This document shows positions 1 to 10,109 of a DNA stretch of 64,000 nt, one piece after another (positions within the stretch are counted from its first letter, which is position 1; the number at the start of each line of letters is the position of its first letter). The notes beneath the pieces were generated by a model, which was not told where the DNA came from, ran no database searches, and saw only the letters and a list, made by a program, of their open reading frames with translations. The stretch lies in contig OX438748.1 of assembly GCA_949316235.1 (NCBI GenBank), positions 4,591,001-4,655,000 of the forward strand, written 5' to 3'. The position numbers were made by a program, and so were the translations under genes. Origin of the DNA: Oegoconia quadripuncta. Taxonomy: Eukaryota > Arthropoda > Insecta > Lepidoptera > Autostichidae.

Positions 1-257
1 GTTTCGAACTTTGGTGTGTTTTCGTCCATTGCTCCGAGACTTTTATGTAACCAAATAACTCAATTCATATTTTTCTTCTTCTATTCGAGTCAATGGCAAA
101 AATTATAATGACCTAAGTAGTATGGCCCAAAACGTAGTAACGAAATACACATCATAAACTGTAATATTTTGTAAGACTCTGTTGGTGCAAAATAAACTAT
201 GTTGTTTTTGTAATAGTGGACACATAGGCTGTACAAATAACATATCTAGCGTCGAAA

Positions 258-352
258 GCGCACGGCGAGATCACGGCAAGAGCACGGCGAGACCACGGCG
301 AGACCACGTCAAGAGCACGGCGAGAGCACGGCCAGAGCAGGGCGAGAGCACG
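258..352. repeat. GC-rich minisatellite, unit about 12 bp
   Basis: Imperfect tandem copies of a unit close to 'agagcacggcg' run through this block and stand out from the AT-rich surroundings. Units alternate 'gagaccacggc', 'aagagcacggc' and 'gagagcacggc'. The short open frames crossing it on both strands (Arg/Ser/Thr-rich on plus, Arg/Ala/Leu-rich on minus) are by-products of the repeat. Confidence 0.8.
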
Positions 353-896
353 AGGAGCGCTTATAAGTAAATCCTTTCTTAAAGCATCTATCAATTCCTC
401 TTCAACTCATTCAGGTCGCGCGGTCAGTTACTACCACAATAAAAACAACTACCCTGTGGTCGTACCAGGAAGCAGAACCAACATTGTTTACCTGGTTTAC
501 CAATCGAATATATTTTGTACGCGGAACGAGAATTAGCGTCGCTTGACGAACTCTATTGATTCGGCATCCGTGACGGGAATATAGAGTTTTATAATTAAGT
601 CGGGATTTTATGATGAACCCAATAGTCAAAGCGTTATTGAAATGCACTTTTATTTCACAGAGAATAATAGAATAACTATTTTTTTTTACGGATTGAAGTT
701 TACTCCTTCGGTGTTCAAGTAACTATATGATGTGGGATTAACTGCCAAGATTAATTCAGGACAGCCCTTCAATTGCAATACTTTCTCCCAGCTTTCGTGA
801 TATTCTTATGTGTATGTAGGTATATATTTTTTATGTTCAGCAGTTTATGTCCTGTGGCTAATGTGATGACATAGTATAAATTTATATTTTATATCT
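353..896. other. No recognised feature
   Basis: AT-rich sequence. I see no coding region longer than chance and no match to the repeat families found elsewhere in the window. Confidence 0.5.
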
Positions 897-1013
897 AATA
901 ATAAATAAATAAATATCTATGCACATACACATAGCGCCATCTAGTTCCACACTAAGCAACTAGGCTTGTATTATAGATAATTATTTTGTAAATAAATATT
1001 TTGTAAATAAATA
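897..1013 (-). mobile_element. SINE B, 3' fragment
   Basis: Reverse-complement copy of the 3' part of SINE B: an (aaat)n tail, then 'agcgccatctagttccac' and 'aagcaactaggcttgta', as in the fuller copies at 10.1 and 12.9 kb. The tRNA-like head is missing. Confidence 0.75.
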
Positions 1014-1154
1014 CATATTTAATGTTTTATGTAAGTTAATATTTTTTCTTTTGCATTATTCGTTGTAGTATTGTATTCTTTTGCACATAATTACCTACTC
1101 CGTTTCCTACTCGGGTAGAGATTAGCTCACCTCAATAAATGAGCTAACTAAGCT

Positions 1155-1310
1155 TTTAAAAAGTGAAAATATCCTATGTCTTAATTCAGGGTTTGTTATG
1201 CCTATATACCAAATTTCGTTCAAATCCGTTCATCCTTTTCGCGGTGATTAAGCAACAAACAAACAAAGAAACATTGAAACTTTCGCATTTATAATATTAA
1301 TTAGATATGT
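1155..1310 (-). repeat. Dispersed repeat I
   Basis: Reads on the minus strand as 'ataaatgcgaaagttt..' followed by a (tttg)n run, a 'cacg/cgcgaaa' segment and 'gaacggatttg..gaaatttggtatata'. The same words occur on the plus strand at 62560-62720. This type of short repeat is common in insect genomes. I cannot assign it to a transposon class from two copies. Confidence 0.6.
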
Positions 1311-1683
1311 CGCTAATTTATCGTTGCGACGACATAAATAAATATCTTTACCTCATTGACACAGTTTATTTGTTCTCTTACGGTGTAAATTCGGTATCAT
1401 TACGACTCGGTGTCACAGACGTCCACTCGTCGTTTCTATCCCGAAACTCCCAACTAAACTCCACGGTACTCCTGGAGACATTCGAAACTTTGTAAAAAAG
1501 TTGTTAGTAGTGTTACCCGAATAAAATAAAGGACGTGGTCTTGGTCACTCGTTCGTATAAAAGAGATTTTCGGGGAAAAACTCACAGTTCCTCGAGTATT
1601 TTCTTTGTCACGTCACGTGCCATGTTTGAATACAGTGTTGTACCTATGTTTTGTTTCTAAATTGTGTTTTTATACTCTCTTAG

Positions 1684-1831
1684 TAACCGCCTCCGTGGCG
1701 TAATTTTGTTATGAACAACGGGTTAGCACTTGACCTCAATCACACCTGATGTTAAATGAAGATGATAGCGATGGTGGAATCGTATGGACCCGGAAAGCCC
1801 ATCTTATTTGGGGGACTTATCTCTGACAACC
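1684..1831. mobile_element. Chimeric SINE A remnant (plus head abutting minus tail)
   Basis: Positions 1684-1703 match the first 20 bp of a plus-strand SINE A ('taaccgcctccgtggc'). From about 1708 the sequence instead matches the reverse complement of the SINE A 3' end ('atgaacaacgggttagcac', 'gacctcaatcacacctgatg') and continues to 'ctctgacaac' at 1830. It is therefore not a single truncated insertion: a SINE head has been joined to the tail of an inverted copy, either by insertion of one SINE into another or by deletion between two inverted copies. Confidence 0.75.
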
Positions 1832-1894
1832 TCTCTGAAAATGAAATCTTAAAGATTGCTGGTAATTGCAAACATAAAACCTTAATTTTTAATA

Positions 1895-2330
1895 AACATA
1901 TTGAATGTCATGAGCTTTCGGGCACCAGAAGTGCGATTCGCCTTTACTCACCTCATCTGTCGGTCCCTTACTCGACCTGACGGATGCAATGTGGTGCTTT
2001 GGACACTTGGTCGTACACTAGTCTGGGACGCCACTCATACCAATACTTTGTCTTCATTTTATGTACAGAGCTCAGCCCGCAAGGCCGGTGCCGCTACCAA
2101 TCACACTCAGGCCATAAAGTGCCGCAAATACGCGTTTTCAACTACTCAGCACTTGCCTTTGAAACACCTGTTGCAAATGGTTATTCGACACCAAAAGTTT
2201 ATAAAAGTGGTGTTGAACGTGCTAATTCTAGCTTCAGACGACGTCGGGGTGGTAGTCTTCTTCGTATAACGCTCAGCCTGGCGGTGAGGCGAGGCAATGC
2301 GGCTAGCGTTCTGGAAATAAGGTTACAGGT
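1895..2330 (+). pseudogene. Non-LTR retrotransposon ORF fragment (broken)
   Basis: One frame reads a stretch with 'TRPDGCNVVLWTLGRTLVWD' followed by 'ATHTNTLSSFYVQSSARKAG' and 'KCRKYAF'. After about 2150 homology shifts frame to 'LAFETPVANGYS' and 'GSLLRITLSLAVRRGNAASV'. I know this order (RPDG, LVWDAT.., AG.A...K..KY, FETPVA.., RGNAAS) as the C-terminal region of a reverse-transcriptase polyprotein widespread in animals. At least one frameshift is needed to join the parts, so it is a dead fragment. The exact clade is uncertain. Confidence 0.6.
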
Positions 2331-2404
2331 AGAGCTCGAGGCGAAACACTGTTTGAAATGGTGTCAATCTAACAAATTTTTATTAAATTGCCATATACCA
2401 TAGA

Positions 2405-2800
2405 ATTGCTACGATCCTGACACACCTCTTTTGCTTCATTTCCCTCTCATAAGGTTGTTCATACATGCTCGTCGGTTTAGGGTACTCATGACTTGGCGTT
2501 TCTTTAAGACGTCCCCGTTTTCATCATGGTTACTTCACCGTGGTCTTCCCCTACCAACACTACCATCCACATTCGCTTCGTATATCTCTTTCGTTAGTCT
2601 TCTTTCATTCATCCGCTCCACATGTCCAAACATTCACAGCATACCTTTTTCAATCTTTGTCACTAGGTCATATTTCACATTGCTTAACTCCCTAATTATA
2701 CTATTCCTGATTCTATTATTCAAAGTCACCATACTTAAACTTCTCAATGATCATAATTTCCCCTGCATTAATTCTACCTTCATTCTTTTTTTGTCATAAC
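2405..2800 (-). pseudogene. LINE ORF2 C-terminus, broken (GRPR-type)
   Basis: Minus-strand translation gives 'TLNNRIRNSIIRELSNVK' then 'VTKIEKGML', 'FGHVERMNERRLTKEIYEAN', 'VGRGRPR' and 'KKRQVMSTLNRRACMNNL'. This is the characteristic order of the C-terminal tail of a lepidopteran-type non-LTR retrotransposon (RIRNE.IRE, ..W.GHVERM, GRPR.., RRACM..LM). Several stop codons interrupt it. The same tail occurs at 36364-36573 (minus) and 50115-50362 (plus). Confidence 0.75.
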
Positions 2801-3234
2801 CAGCATTCACACCCGTAAATCAGGAGCTGGAACCAGTGACGCCATAAACAGCCAGACGACCTTTTTATATTATATTGTAATGACTGAGCATGTCCGTGTA
2901 AACAAATTTAAGTAGGTATTCAGTTCCATGCTTGACAAAACACAACATTGAAGAGTTTATCGCCCTCTGAAGATAAATAACTTAAAGAAATGTAAAGATT
3001 GCAACTCGAGACAGCACTTGTCATTCAGACGTTTCCTTTTGTAAAGAATTATCAAAACGTGGTAAGTATTTCGGGCTTTATGTGCCGGAATATCGCACAA
3101 TCTCACAGTTAAGCCCATTTTACACTGTGCCACCCAAATATAAAACAAGAAATAAATTTACATGGAGTCACGTAAATTTATTTCTGTATGTTTATAGTAT
3201 ACTACACTTGTATACTACCAGTTCTGACATATGG
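2801..3234. other. No recognised feature
   Basis: AT-rich. No coding sequence or repeat family recognised. Confidence 0.45.
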
Positions 3235-3545
3235 CTGCCAGACAGGCAGTTACCAAACTTCAAGGCCGAAAATTAAAAACCTGTCAACATGGAATGGATA
3301 GAAGCATGCTGGGGATCAAACTGAGGAACAGTTGGAGGCACTCTAAGATTAGAATCTACAAAGATATCGTATGTAACCCAAAAAAAAACGACAGCGTGGT
3401 ACCCCAGAGACAAGAGAAGGCGAAAAGGAAGACCAAGCAAAAGATGGAAAGATGACCTGTCCAAGGGATGGCGCATAACATCCAAGGACCGTTGCCATTG
3501 GCGACATGAGGAGTCCTATGTCCTAGTACAACCTGAACAAGAGGT
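3235..3545 (+). pseudogene. LINE ORF2 C-terminus, broken (MDRSMLG-type)
   Basis: The plus strand reads 'HGMDRSMLGIKLRNSWRH' and 'SKIRIYKDIV', then after frame changes 'KRKGRPSKRWKDDLSKGWR' and 'DRCHWRHEESYVLVQPE'. The order ..ERSMLGI..R.R...IR.., RGRP..RW.DD and ..DR..W...EE.Y. is typical of the C-terminal tail of RTE-like non-LTR retrotransposons. It is frameshifted at a poly-A run near 3385, so not functional. Confidence 0.65.
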
Positions 3546-3699
3546 TGTCGATGTCGACAACTATATATTATACTAATACAAACTGTAAAATAAGTCAGCG
3601 AATAAAGGCTATTATTATTTTATTTTATTCAGTTTGTAGAGTTTTCTGAGCCCTTGGTCAGTGTATTTCACTATCAGAAGACTGACCAATGATCATCAT

Positions 3700-3905
3700 C
3701 ATTATATCAACTCACAGGTAGTTCGCTGCTGAATATAGACTACGCCCATAGATTTCCAGAGTGACCGGTTGGAAGCGGTCTGCATCCAAAAACTACCAGC
3801 AGTTTTTATTAAGTCGTTTGTCCACCTTATGGGACTTTTTACCCCACCAGCCATGAGTTCTTCGAACTATGTGCCCTGCCCACGGCCACTTCAACTTACT
3901 AACAC
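3700..3905 (-). pseudogene. RTE-like LINE C-terminus fragment
   Basis: The minus strand from 3905 reads 'SKLKWPWAGHIVRRTHGWWG' followed by a K/R-rich stretch and '..ADRFQPVTLEIYGRSL'. 'LKW.WAGHI.RR.D..W' and the later '..R..W...GE' are landmarks of the C-terminal tail of RTE-type endonuclease/reverse transcriptases. The lower part holds a stop codon. It faces the plus-strand LINE remnant just upstream, so these are two independent insertions. Confidence 0.65.
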
Positions 3906-4252
3906 CTGGGCTATATCGATGACTTAAGTTCTTCTACGGATTTCTTTATTCCTGATTCGAAGTCGGACGGATGGACCACCGAATGAAGGTCACGGGAAAT
4001 TGCTGGATGCAGTCGCTTCCAACCGGTGGTTCTGAAATTGGGATTGTAAAATATTGTGGTATAAAAAGGAGAGAACGAAAGTAAGATATTTCAGTCAAAT
4101 TTGGAAGCAATTTAATCGTCAATGAGTTTATCTGAAGCGTCATTTATGCGACCATTTTTTATCAAGTGAAATATACACGTTTCTATTTTAGGATATTCTC
4201 AATATTGACGTATAATTTTAGCAATGGACACATGTGATTTTCTGGAATTTTT
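3906..4252. other. No recognised feature
   Basis: No coding sequence or known repeat family seen. Confidence 0.45.
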
Positions 4253-4735
4253 TTAAGCAAAGTTAAGTAGATCAATCTCTTCTGGTGGGTGTCGCAAAAG
4301 GCCACTAAGGGACTTTACACTAAAAAACATACACATTTCTACGACGATGGGCTCACCCACTGTCACTTTGACGACCTGTTTGGTGTAGTGGTTAGAAACT
4401 CTGCTACTATACCAAATGGTCGAGGGTTCGAATCCCGCAAGAGGCATGTTTGTATGATGAATACAAACATGTGTTCCGGAGTTATGGATGTTTTTCATTT
4501 ATACATGTATTTATTTACAAAAAAAATTATTTGGGTAGTTTATCAACCATCTGTAATCCATAACACAAGCCTTGATGGCGCTGTTTGCTTGTGCAAAGAC
4601 ATTTATATATTTATTTACTTTTGCATTTCTGTATATTTCGAAAGAGCCATTGTATTTAAAACTTTTAATATTTGGAATGTCCAACGCTTATGTTTGGGAT
4701 ATCTCTGACCAAACCATTTGGAATGAAGATTGTGA
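4253..4735 (+). repeat. Repeat F copy, split by SINE B
   Basis: Repeat F is a noncoding dispersed unit in seven places here. Landmarks on plus are 'ggtgggtgtcgcaaaagg', 'gatgggctcaccc', 'tgcatttctgtatatttcg' and 'gtttgggatatctctgacc'. In this copy the 5' part (4253-4369) and the 3' part (4622-4735) are separated by a SINE B. The order matches the uninterrupted copies at 31843-32105 and 51005-51180. Its class is not clear; this type of sequence is frequent in lepidopteran DNA. Confidence 0.6.
4370..4616 (+). mobile_element. SINE B, near full length
   Basis: tRNA-derived head with A-box-like 'tggtgtagtgg' and B-box 'ggttcgaatcc', then the family body ('gatgaatacaaacatgtgt', 'tatcaaccatctg', 'gatggcgctg') and an A/T-rich tail ending '(attt)n'. 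It is flanked by the direct repeat ACTTT (4365-4369 and 4617-4621), a probable target-site duplication, and lies inside a repeat F copy, so it is younger than that copy. A Pol III-transcribed, non-coding mobile unit that depends on a LINE for movement. Confidence 0.85.
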
Positions 4736-5067
4736 TTTATCTATGTATGTATTTATTTATTATGTAAGCCCCTTAAGAGCGTGTCGTAACTATTAGGTAA
4801 TCTGTGGTAACGTCCTCTTATACGAGACCCTCACAAATAAGGAAACACCTTTACATTGTCACCCACACAGTAACAGCCAAAAAAAAACAAATAAAAAGTA
4901 ACGGCCGAGTAAGGGAAAGAAACAGGCCATTTGATAAGTACAAGTGTGGCGAGAATGGAGGGCGCATGCTTATGGAGATCGGAGGGTAGATTTGATTTTA
5001 CAATTTTTCTATGGAAAAGGTCAGGCTGAAATTATCGTAGCCGATGGATTTTATAAATGTTCATATT

Positions 5068-5165
5068 GAATGTACGATACAAACATAATGTCAGGACTTT
5101 TATTCCAAATAGGGTGGTCAGGTATATCCCAAACATTAGCCTTTGAGTGGCATCTCAGTCACACA
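5068..5165 (-). repeat. Repeat F, short 3' fragment
   Basis: 'attccaaatagggtggtcag' and 'tatatcccaaacattagcc' match the reverse complement of the 3' end of repeat F (compare 35652-35740 and 17360-17420). Confidence 0.55.
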
Positions 5166-5229
5166 GTTGTATCTCGTAAAATTCGATGAAATATAGTTTC
5201 AACTTTTTATTATCTTAACAAATATAGCA

Positions 5230-5559
5230 TTTTTTTTTTTATGCACAACGGGTTTGTACTTAACCTCAATCACACCGGATGTTAAGTGAAGATGAGGTCG
5301 AAGGTGGAAGCGTACTGACCCGGAAACCCCAACACATTTGGGGGACTGGCTATCTTATCTCTGACACAACAATGCTATTAACATTGTTGCTTGGCGGCAG
5401 ATTTAGATAAGATTGTGGTAGCTAGCCAGGCGGACATTTAAAATATTTAAAATACCACCAACCAAACCGAGTACTTAAACATATACCTCGCTGGGGATCG
5501 AACCCGCGACCTCCGAATCGTAAACCCAATGTTGTTTACATTGAGCCACGGAGGCGGTT
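5230..5559 (-). mobile_element. SINE A, full length
   Basis: Reads from poly(T) 'tttttatgcacaacggg' through 'gacccggaaaccccaacac', 'gctagccaggcggac', 'accgagtacttaaacat' to the tRNA-like head. Reversed, the head has A-box-like 'tggctcaatgt' and B-box 'ggttcgatccc' ('ggatcgaacccgcgacc' on plus). Length about 330 bp. Used here as a reference copy of the family. Confidence 0.9.
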
Positions 5560-5984
5560 AAATCTCTTTATTCTACCATTGTCGCATTCATTATTTGATA
5601 GAACATGAATTTTAAATTTAAACACCCGTAAATCCGAACTCAAGCGGATCATTATCTACCCCTTATTATCTTTTCTCATCTTTTATCTTTCGAACTACTA
5701 GTGGGCTATTATCTTAGCGAGAATAGAACTCTTAACTCTGCAATCTCTCGCTTATAGTACTCAGTAATTATTCCATCGTTAATCTGAGTGCAGCTATATC
5801 ACTTTGCTTCGTTGCACTAGAGGTGGGTGTACACTGAGTACTAAATAAATATTATACACGTATCTCTTATGCAGTGGGTTTCAAACGTGACTACGGAACG
5901 TTACACTAAAAATATATACCGGATGAGTTTTTTACCGTGATTGGGCATATTAGGTAAGTGAAATAGAAGGTATTGGTGTAGTGA
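5560..5984. other. No recognised feature
   Basis: No coding sequence or family match seen. Confidence 0.45.
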
Positions 5985-6125
5985 CGACCGATTGGTGTAG
6001 TGGATAGTGACCCTATCAGCTAAACCAACGGTTGCGGGTTTGAATCGCGCGAGGGGTAAATGTTTGTGTGATGAATACGAACATGTGTACCCTTTGGTAT
6101 AGGGGTCAGAGTTGCTAACCACTAC
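5985..6125. mobile_element. Two SINE heads fused (SINE C plus, SINE B minus)
   Basis: 5985-6095 is a plus-strand SINE C head: 'gaccgattggtgtagtgg', 'aaccaacggttgcgggtt', then 'gatgaatacgaacatgtgt'. It then runs into 'ggtcagagttgctaaccac' and 'tacaccaaacg', which is the reverse complement of a SINE B head. The two heads face each other with almost nothing between them, so this is a rearranged junction and not one element. Confidence 0.7.
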
Positions 6126-6301
6126 ACCAAACGTCTGTCTTCAATATTAAACCTTCATAGTTTAATACTTAGTAGATATTGAAATAACGTAAATTATTTT
6201 CCACATTGAGCTGGGGATAAGAATCATGATGTTTTCTCAATTACGTACGGCACACAGCATCATGCATATTCGGAACACTGCATTATGACGACCTGACGCA
6301 T

Positions 6302-6562
6302 GACGACCTGTTTGGTGTAGTGGTTAAACATTCCGACTGCTATACCAAAAGGTCGCGGGTTCGAGACTCGCTAGGGGCATATGTTTGTATGATGAATACA
6401 GACATGTGTTCCCGGGTTATGAATGATTTTCATTTATTTATGTAATTATTTACAAAAAAAAAATGTATTTGTGTCAACCATCTGGTATCCATAATACAAG
6501 CCTAGTTGCTTAGTGTGGAACTAGATGGCGCTGTGTGTATGTGCAAAGATATTTATTATTAT
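6302..6562 (+). mobile_element. SINE B, near full length
   Basis: Head 'gacgacctgtttggtgtag', B-box region 'ggttcgagactcg' (one or two changes), full body and tail '..gatatttattattat'. The word 'tgacgacctg' also occurs just before it (6286-6295), giving a short partial duplication of the head. Confidence 0.85.
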
Positions 6563-7988
6563 CTAAAATGCGGCACATGGCGTTATATACGTTTGATAGA
6601 CGGGATCACACAATTGCAGAACACGACACTTCTACATTTACCCTGCACAAGATTTTTTAACCATTGCTGCATCTTAAAGAATCTATACAAGAGAATAATC
6701 ATGAAACCAAAGTTCTGAGGCATTGTACGACAACACTAACAATGTTATTCGGGCGCGTCTGCAGGGAAATTATCGAACTGGTTGCATCCACTTCAATAAT
6801 TGCGATTTGAAACTTAACTCTTATTTGATTTGGGCTAAACATCGATATGTCAAAGCAAATGAAATTTATACTGGTTTATTGGTCGAGTAGTTACTATTTT
6901 ATTTAAGTGTGTAACTAATGTAGACGTAGTGTTTGTTCTTAAGTTAAGCTTCAGATATTTGACAAACCGACAGGTGTACAATAAAGTGATTCTGTAAATG
7001 TTTCTTGAAGTACAAAAAGAGATTAGACAAATCCAACGCCAACCAACAATAAAGACAATGTTAAGGTGCAATGTCAGAATTATTTTATTTAGCATCATAA
7101 AATGTTTAGTTTGTGTTTATTGACATATTTAGTACGTCATATAGGATAAGATGCAGATTCCTACATTTCGTAAGTCTACTTAGGTAGGTTTCTGCCTAGT
7201 ATGGGAAGCGGAGACTTCATATTGTGTGTGTATGAAATTGTAAAGTAACCTATGAGGTAGATAAAATATAAAATATACTAGGAGTTAGTCATAGAGCCGT
7301 GTTGATGGATCGATCTTGAGATTGCGATCGCGTCTCGGTCTGGATATTATAGTTTTCTATTGTCTTTTTTTTTGATACTGTTTTAATATGTAACAGATTC
7401 TCAAGCGTCAGCTTGTTGTCATCTCAGTCTCGAGAGCGGTTTGTGGGATACGGGCTTTAGTCACCTCTGTTTTGACTTCTTGTATGTTGTTGTGGTTTTT
7501 GTTTTTTTTTTAGTTGTATAAATCGCCCAAACAAATGAGCAGGACAAATATTATATTGCACGACATAAACGTTTATCGCGCCGGTCATACTGCGAGGGCA
7601 GGAGCAAATTAGAAAATTAATAAAAATCTCTTACCAACTGGCTAGAAAATTGACGACATTTCGAGAAACTTAATTAAGTTACCCCTTTCAGAACTTTATT
7701 AATATCATATACATTCTTTACAATGGAAAAACCTGGTGAAGTTAGATAAATAAAACTTGGAAGAATTCCAATAAAGCGGCAAGATTACCGAGTTACAATC
7801 CTGTCGGCATAAGATTTATACAATAAACACGACATGAGTTTAACTTTCTTTGAGTCACATTGTAGATGTTATCGCGGTTTAAGTTATAAGAGAGTGTAGG
7901 TACTGTCCTTCAATACATTTGCACAGCCTACGGACAGTAAATCCACTATTATTGAGACCAAAAATTGAAATTAGTTTATTTTGACACA
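6563..7988. other. No recognised feature (1.4 kb)
   Basis: Low-complexity A/T runs and poly(T) near 7365 and 7505. No open frame resembles a known protein and no repeat family from elsewhere in the window is evident. Confidence 0.45.
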
Positions 7989-8151
7989 AGGCTATGCTAT
8001 GCTATCTCTGACAACTGGAACACAACAGTGCTATTAACATTGCTGTTTGGCGGCAGGCTTAGATAAAAGCCAGGCAGACCTTTAATTATACCAAACGTGA
8101 ACTCCGATTCGTAAACCCTATATGTTGTTCACATTGAGCTACGGAGGCGGT
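7989..8151 (-). mobile_element. SINE A, internally deleted
   Basis: Has 'ctctgacaactggaacaca', 'ggcggcaggcttagataa', a shortened middle and the reversed head 'ttgagctacggaggcgg'. The SINE A 3' third and the body between 'gccaggcagac' and the B-box are missing. It ends about 20 bp from the mariner element. Confidence 0.75.
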
Positions 8152-8172
8152 CTTATAAAATATTACAATTTA

Positions 8173-9471
8173 CGTGGGACACTCAGAAAATTTTGCGAAA
8201 CAGAAAAAAATTGTTCTATGGGCAAATATATTTTTATTAAATCTTTTCAAAGTACTCTCCACTAGCATCTATACAAAGTTTCATGCGTCTGAACCAATTT
8301 TCGAAACACTTTTTCCAGTCCGCCGCAGACACCTCGTTTACGGCCTGCTCGAACGCTGACAGCGCATCTTCCGGCGATGAAAATTGTATCCCTTTGAGCT
8401 GATTTTTTATTTTTGGGAATAAAAAGAAGTCACACGGTGCTAGGTCCGGGCTGTGAGGAGGGTGACCTAGGAGTTTGACCGGCGTGCTGTCCAGGAAGTC
8501 CCTCGTTTTGAGCGCGGTGTGCGCGGGCGCGTTGTCATGGTGGAGCAGTAGCCCACGGAGCCCTGTGTTTGGTCGCTTGTTGCTCACAACAGAGAAAACT
8601 TCTGGCAAGCATTTATTAATATACCATTCGGCGTTGATGCTTCTTTGGTTTTGTAAAGGAATTGACACCAAATAGCCAGTCAAATTGAAAAAGCTCGCGA
8701 TCAAAATTTTCCCCCCGCTTCTAGATCGCTTCACTTTGGTGGGCGTTGCTTCGTTTTGAAACACCCAAACTGTCGACTGGCGCTTCGTTTCTGGATCGTA
8801 TTGATATATCCAGGACTGGTCACCTGTAATGATGTCATAAATACGCCGAGACGAACTTGCTTCAAATTTGTTAAGCATATCACGGCACCATTCCACCCGG
8901 GCCTGTTTCTTAGCATCGGTGAGGTTGTGCGGCACCCAGCGTGAAACTATCCTCCTCACGCGAAGATGCACGTGCAGAATCTTGTGAAGGCTTCCCGATC
9001 CAATCTGCACAATATGCTGAATCTCTTGGTATGTTACTCGCCTATTGTCTTGGATTAAATTTTTCACTGCTAACACGTTTTCTTCCGTAACAGCCGTCGA
9101 AGGGCAACCACTTCTTTCTTCATCCCCCAAAGTTAGTCGACTGCGCCTAAATTCATTATACCAACGATACACGGTTGCCTTAGAAGGGCCTTCATCCATG
9201 AATGCCATTTGAAGTCTTTCGTACGATTCTTCCGGTTTCAGGCGGCACTTGAAATCGTATAGAATCATAGCGCGATAATGTTCCCGGTGCAGATCCATTT
9301 TTCACTGAGACACGATAATTTAAATTAGCTTGCAAAAAATGTGGAGGGAAAATTTGAAATTGGAAAGTGCCTATTTTTACTTATAAATAATCATATTTTT
9401 AAAATAGATTTTAACTGGCCAGTCTCTCATTCATAAAATCTTTTTTTCGCAAAATTTTCTGAGTGGCCTGG
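8173..9471 (-). mobile_element. mariner transposon, apparently complete
   Basis: A 1.3-kb Class II element. The left end holds 'cactcagaaaattttgcga' (8180-8198) and the right end its exact reverse complement 'tcgcaaaattttctgagtg', extending to about 9471. The last 7-8 bp differ between the ends ('cgtggga' against 'ccaggc'). TA dinucleotides flank both sides (8171-8172 and 9472-9473), as expected for Tc1/mariner insertion. The element holds one uninterrupted transposase gene and short untranslated ends. The good agreement of ends and the intact ORF suggest a fairly recent insertion. The degenerate left tip may affect transposase binding. Confidence 0.9.
8237..9298 (-). CDS. mariner transposase, 353 aa, intact
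   Basis: Cuts and pastes the surrounding element at TA sites in the nucleus. The N-terminal two-thirds carries helix-turn-helix DNA-binding regions (about residues 1-115, with 'KATVYRWYNEF' at 40-50), then the linker motif WVPHNL (121-126). The catalytic domain has 'ITGDQSWIY' (first Asp, 160), 'LHHDNAPAH' (second Asp, 255) and 'HSPDLAPCDFFLFP' (third Asp, 290). The second and third Asp are separated by 34 residues, the D,D34D signature of mariner. The first motif reads TGDQ where TGDE is more usual. Length fits the family (about 345-355 aa). The start at 9298 gives the expected N-terminus. The ORF has no stop or frameshift, but whether it is active cannot be read from the sequence. Confidence 0.95.
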   Translation of the reverse strand: MDLHREHYRAMILYDFKCRLKPEESYERLQMAFMDEGPSKATVYRWYNEFRRSRLTLGDEERSGCPSTAVTEENVLAVKNLIQDNRRVTYQEIQHIVQIGSGSLHKILHVHLRVRRIVSRWVPHNLTDAKKQARVEWCRDMLNKFEASSSRRIYDIITGDQSWIYQYDPETKRQSTVWVFQNEATPTKVKRSRSGGKILIASFFNLTGYLVSIPLQNQRSINAEWYINKCLPEVFSVVSNKRPNTGLRGLLLHHDNAPAHTALKTRDFLDSTPVKLLGHPPHSPDLAPCDFFLFPKIKNQLKGIQFSSPEDALSAFEQAVNEVSAADWKKCFENWFRRMKLCIDASGEYFEKI

Positions 9472-10109
9472 TATAATGCGTATTTGAATAAAATATCACT
9501 GCACACGCCACTTCTCGCCGAACTTCTGGTGGAGTTATACCTCCCAGAATGTAGAGCAAGTGGGGTAAGTTTCAGGCAGCTGCTGAATCATTGAAGTCGT
9601 TTCTTTTTTGTTATTTTTTTTTTTTTATTAATTAGTTCTGTGAAAATTCAGTTTGTCAAAGGTGATAGGATTCCTACTCTCTCTTGTCCATCTTTTCATT
9701 CTATTCTCTTTTACAAGTAAACCTACCCGCTAGTAACCTTTATCTTTATACCTGCTGTAACTCAGCTACAGTTTAAATTGCTTTTTCAGACAGTGCGCGT
9801 CTATTCGTTGCTAAGTTGCTACTTGCTACGAACTAAGTACTAACAGTTCGTTCACTATAATAGTTTCAGATCAACTTTAAATGTATTTTGTCTTGTGACT
9901 AAGTTCAAATTTGCTTTGTGTACAAAGATTAAATGTTAGGACGTAAGACTAATTTAAAGATTGTCTCCGTGTATTGTAGATGGCAGGTAGCTTTTAAATT
10001 ACAATGCAAGGTTGTTCGTTGCCTTAGGTGAAATGCGAGCAATTTGGTTTGTTAAGTATTATTACTGTCTTTACACTTTCAGGGTTCCGTTGTAAGGCTA
10101 GGAACCCGT
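9472..10109. other. No recognised feature
   Basis: Poly(T) near 9610. No family match or coding region seen. Confidence 0.45.

Noticed and set aside
182..394. Arg-rich small open frames on both strands
   Set aside because: Both come from the 12-bp minisatellite.
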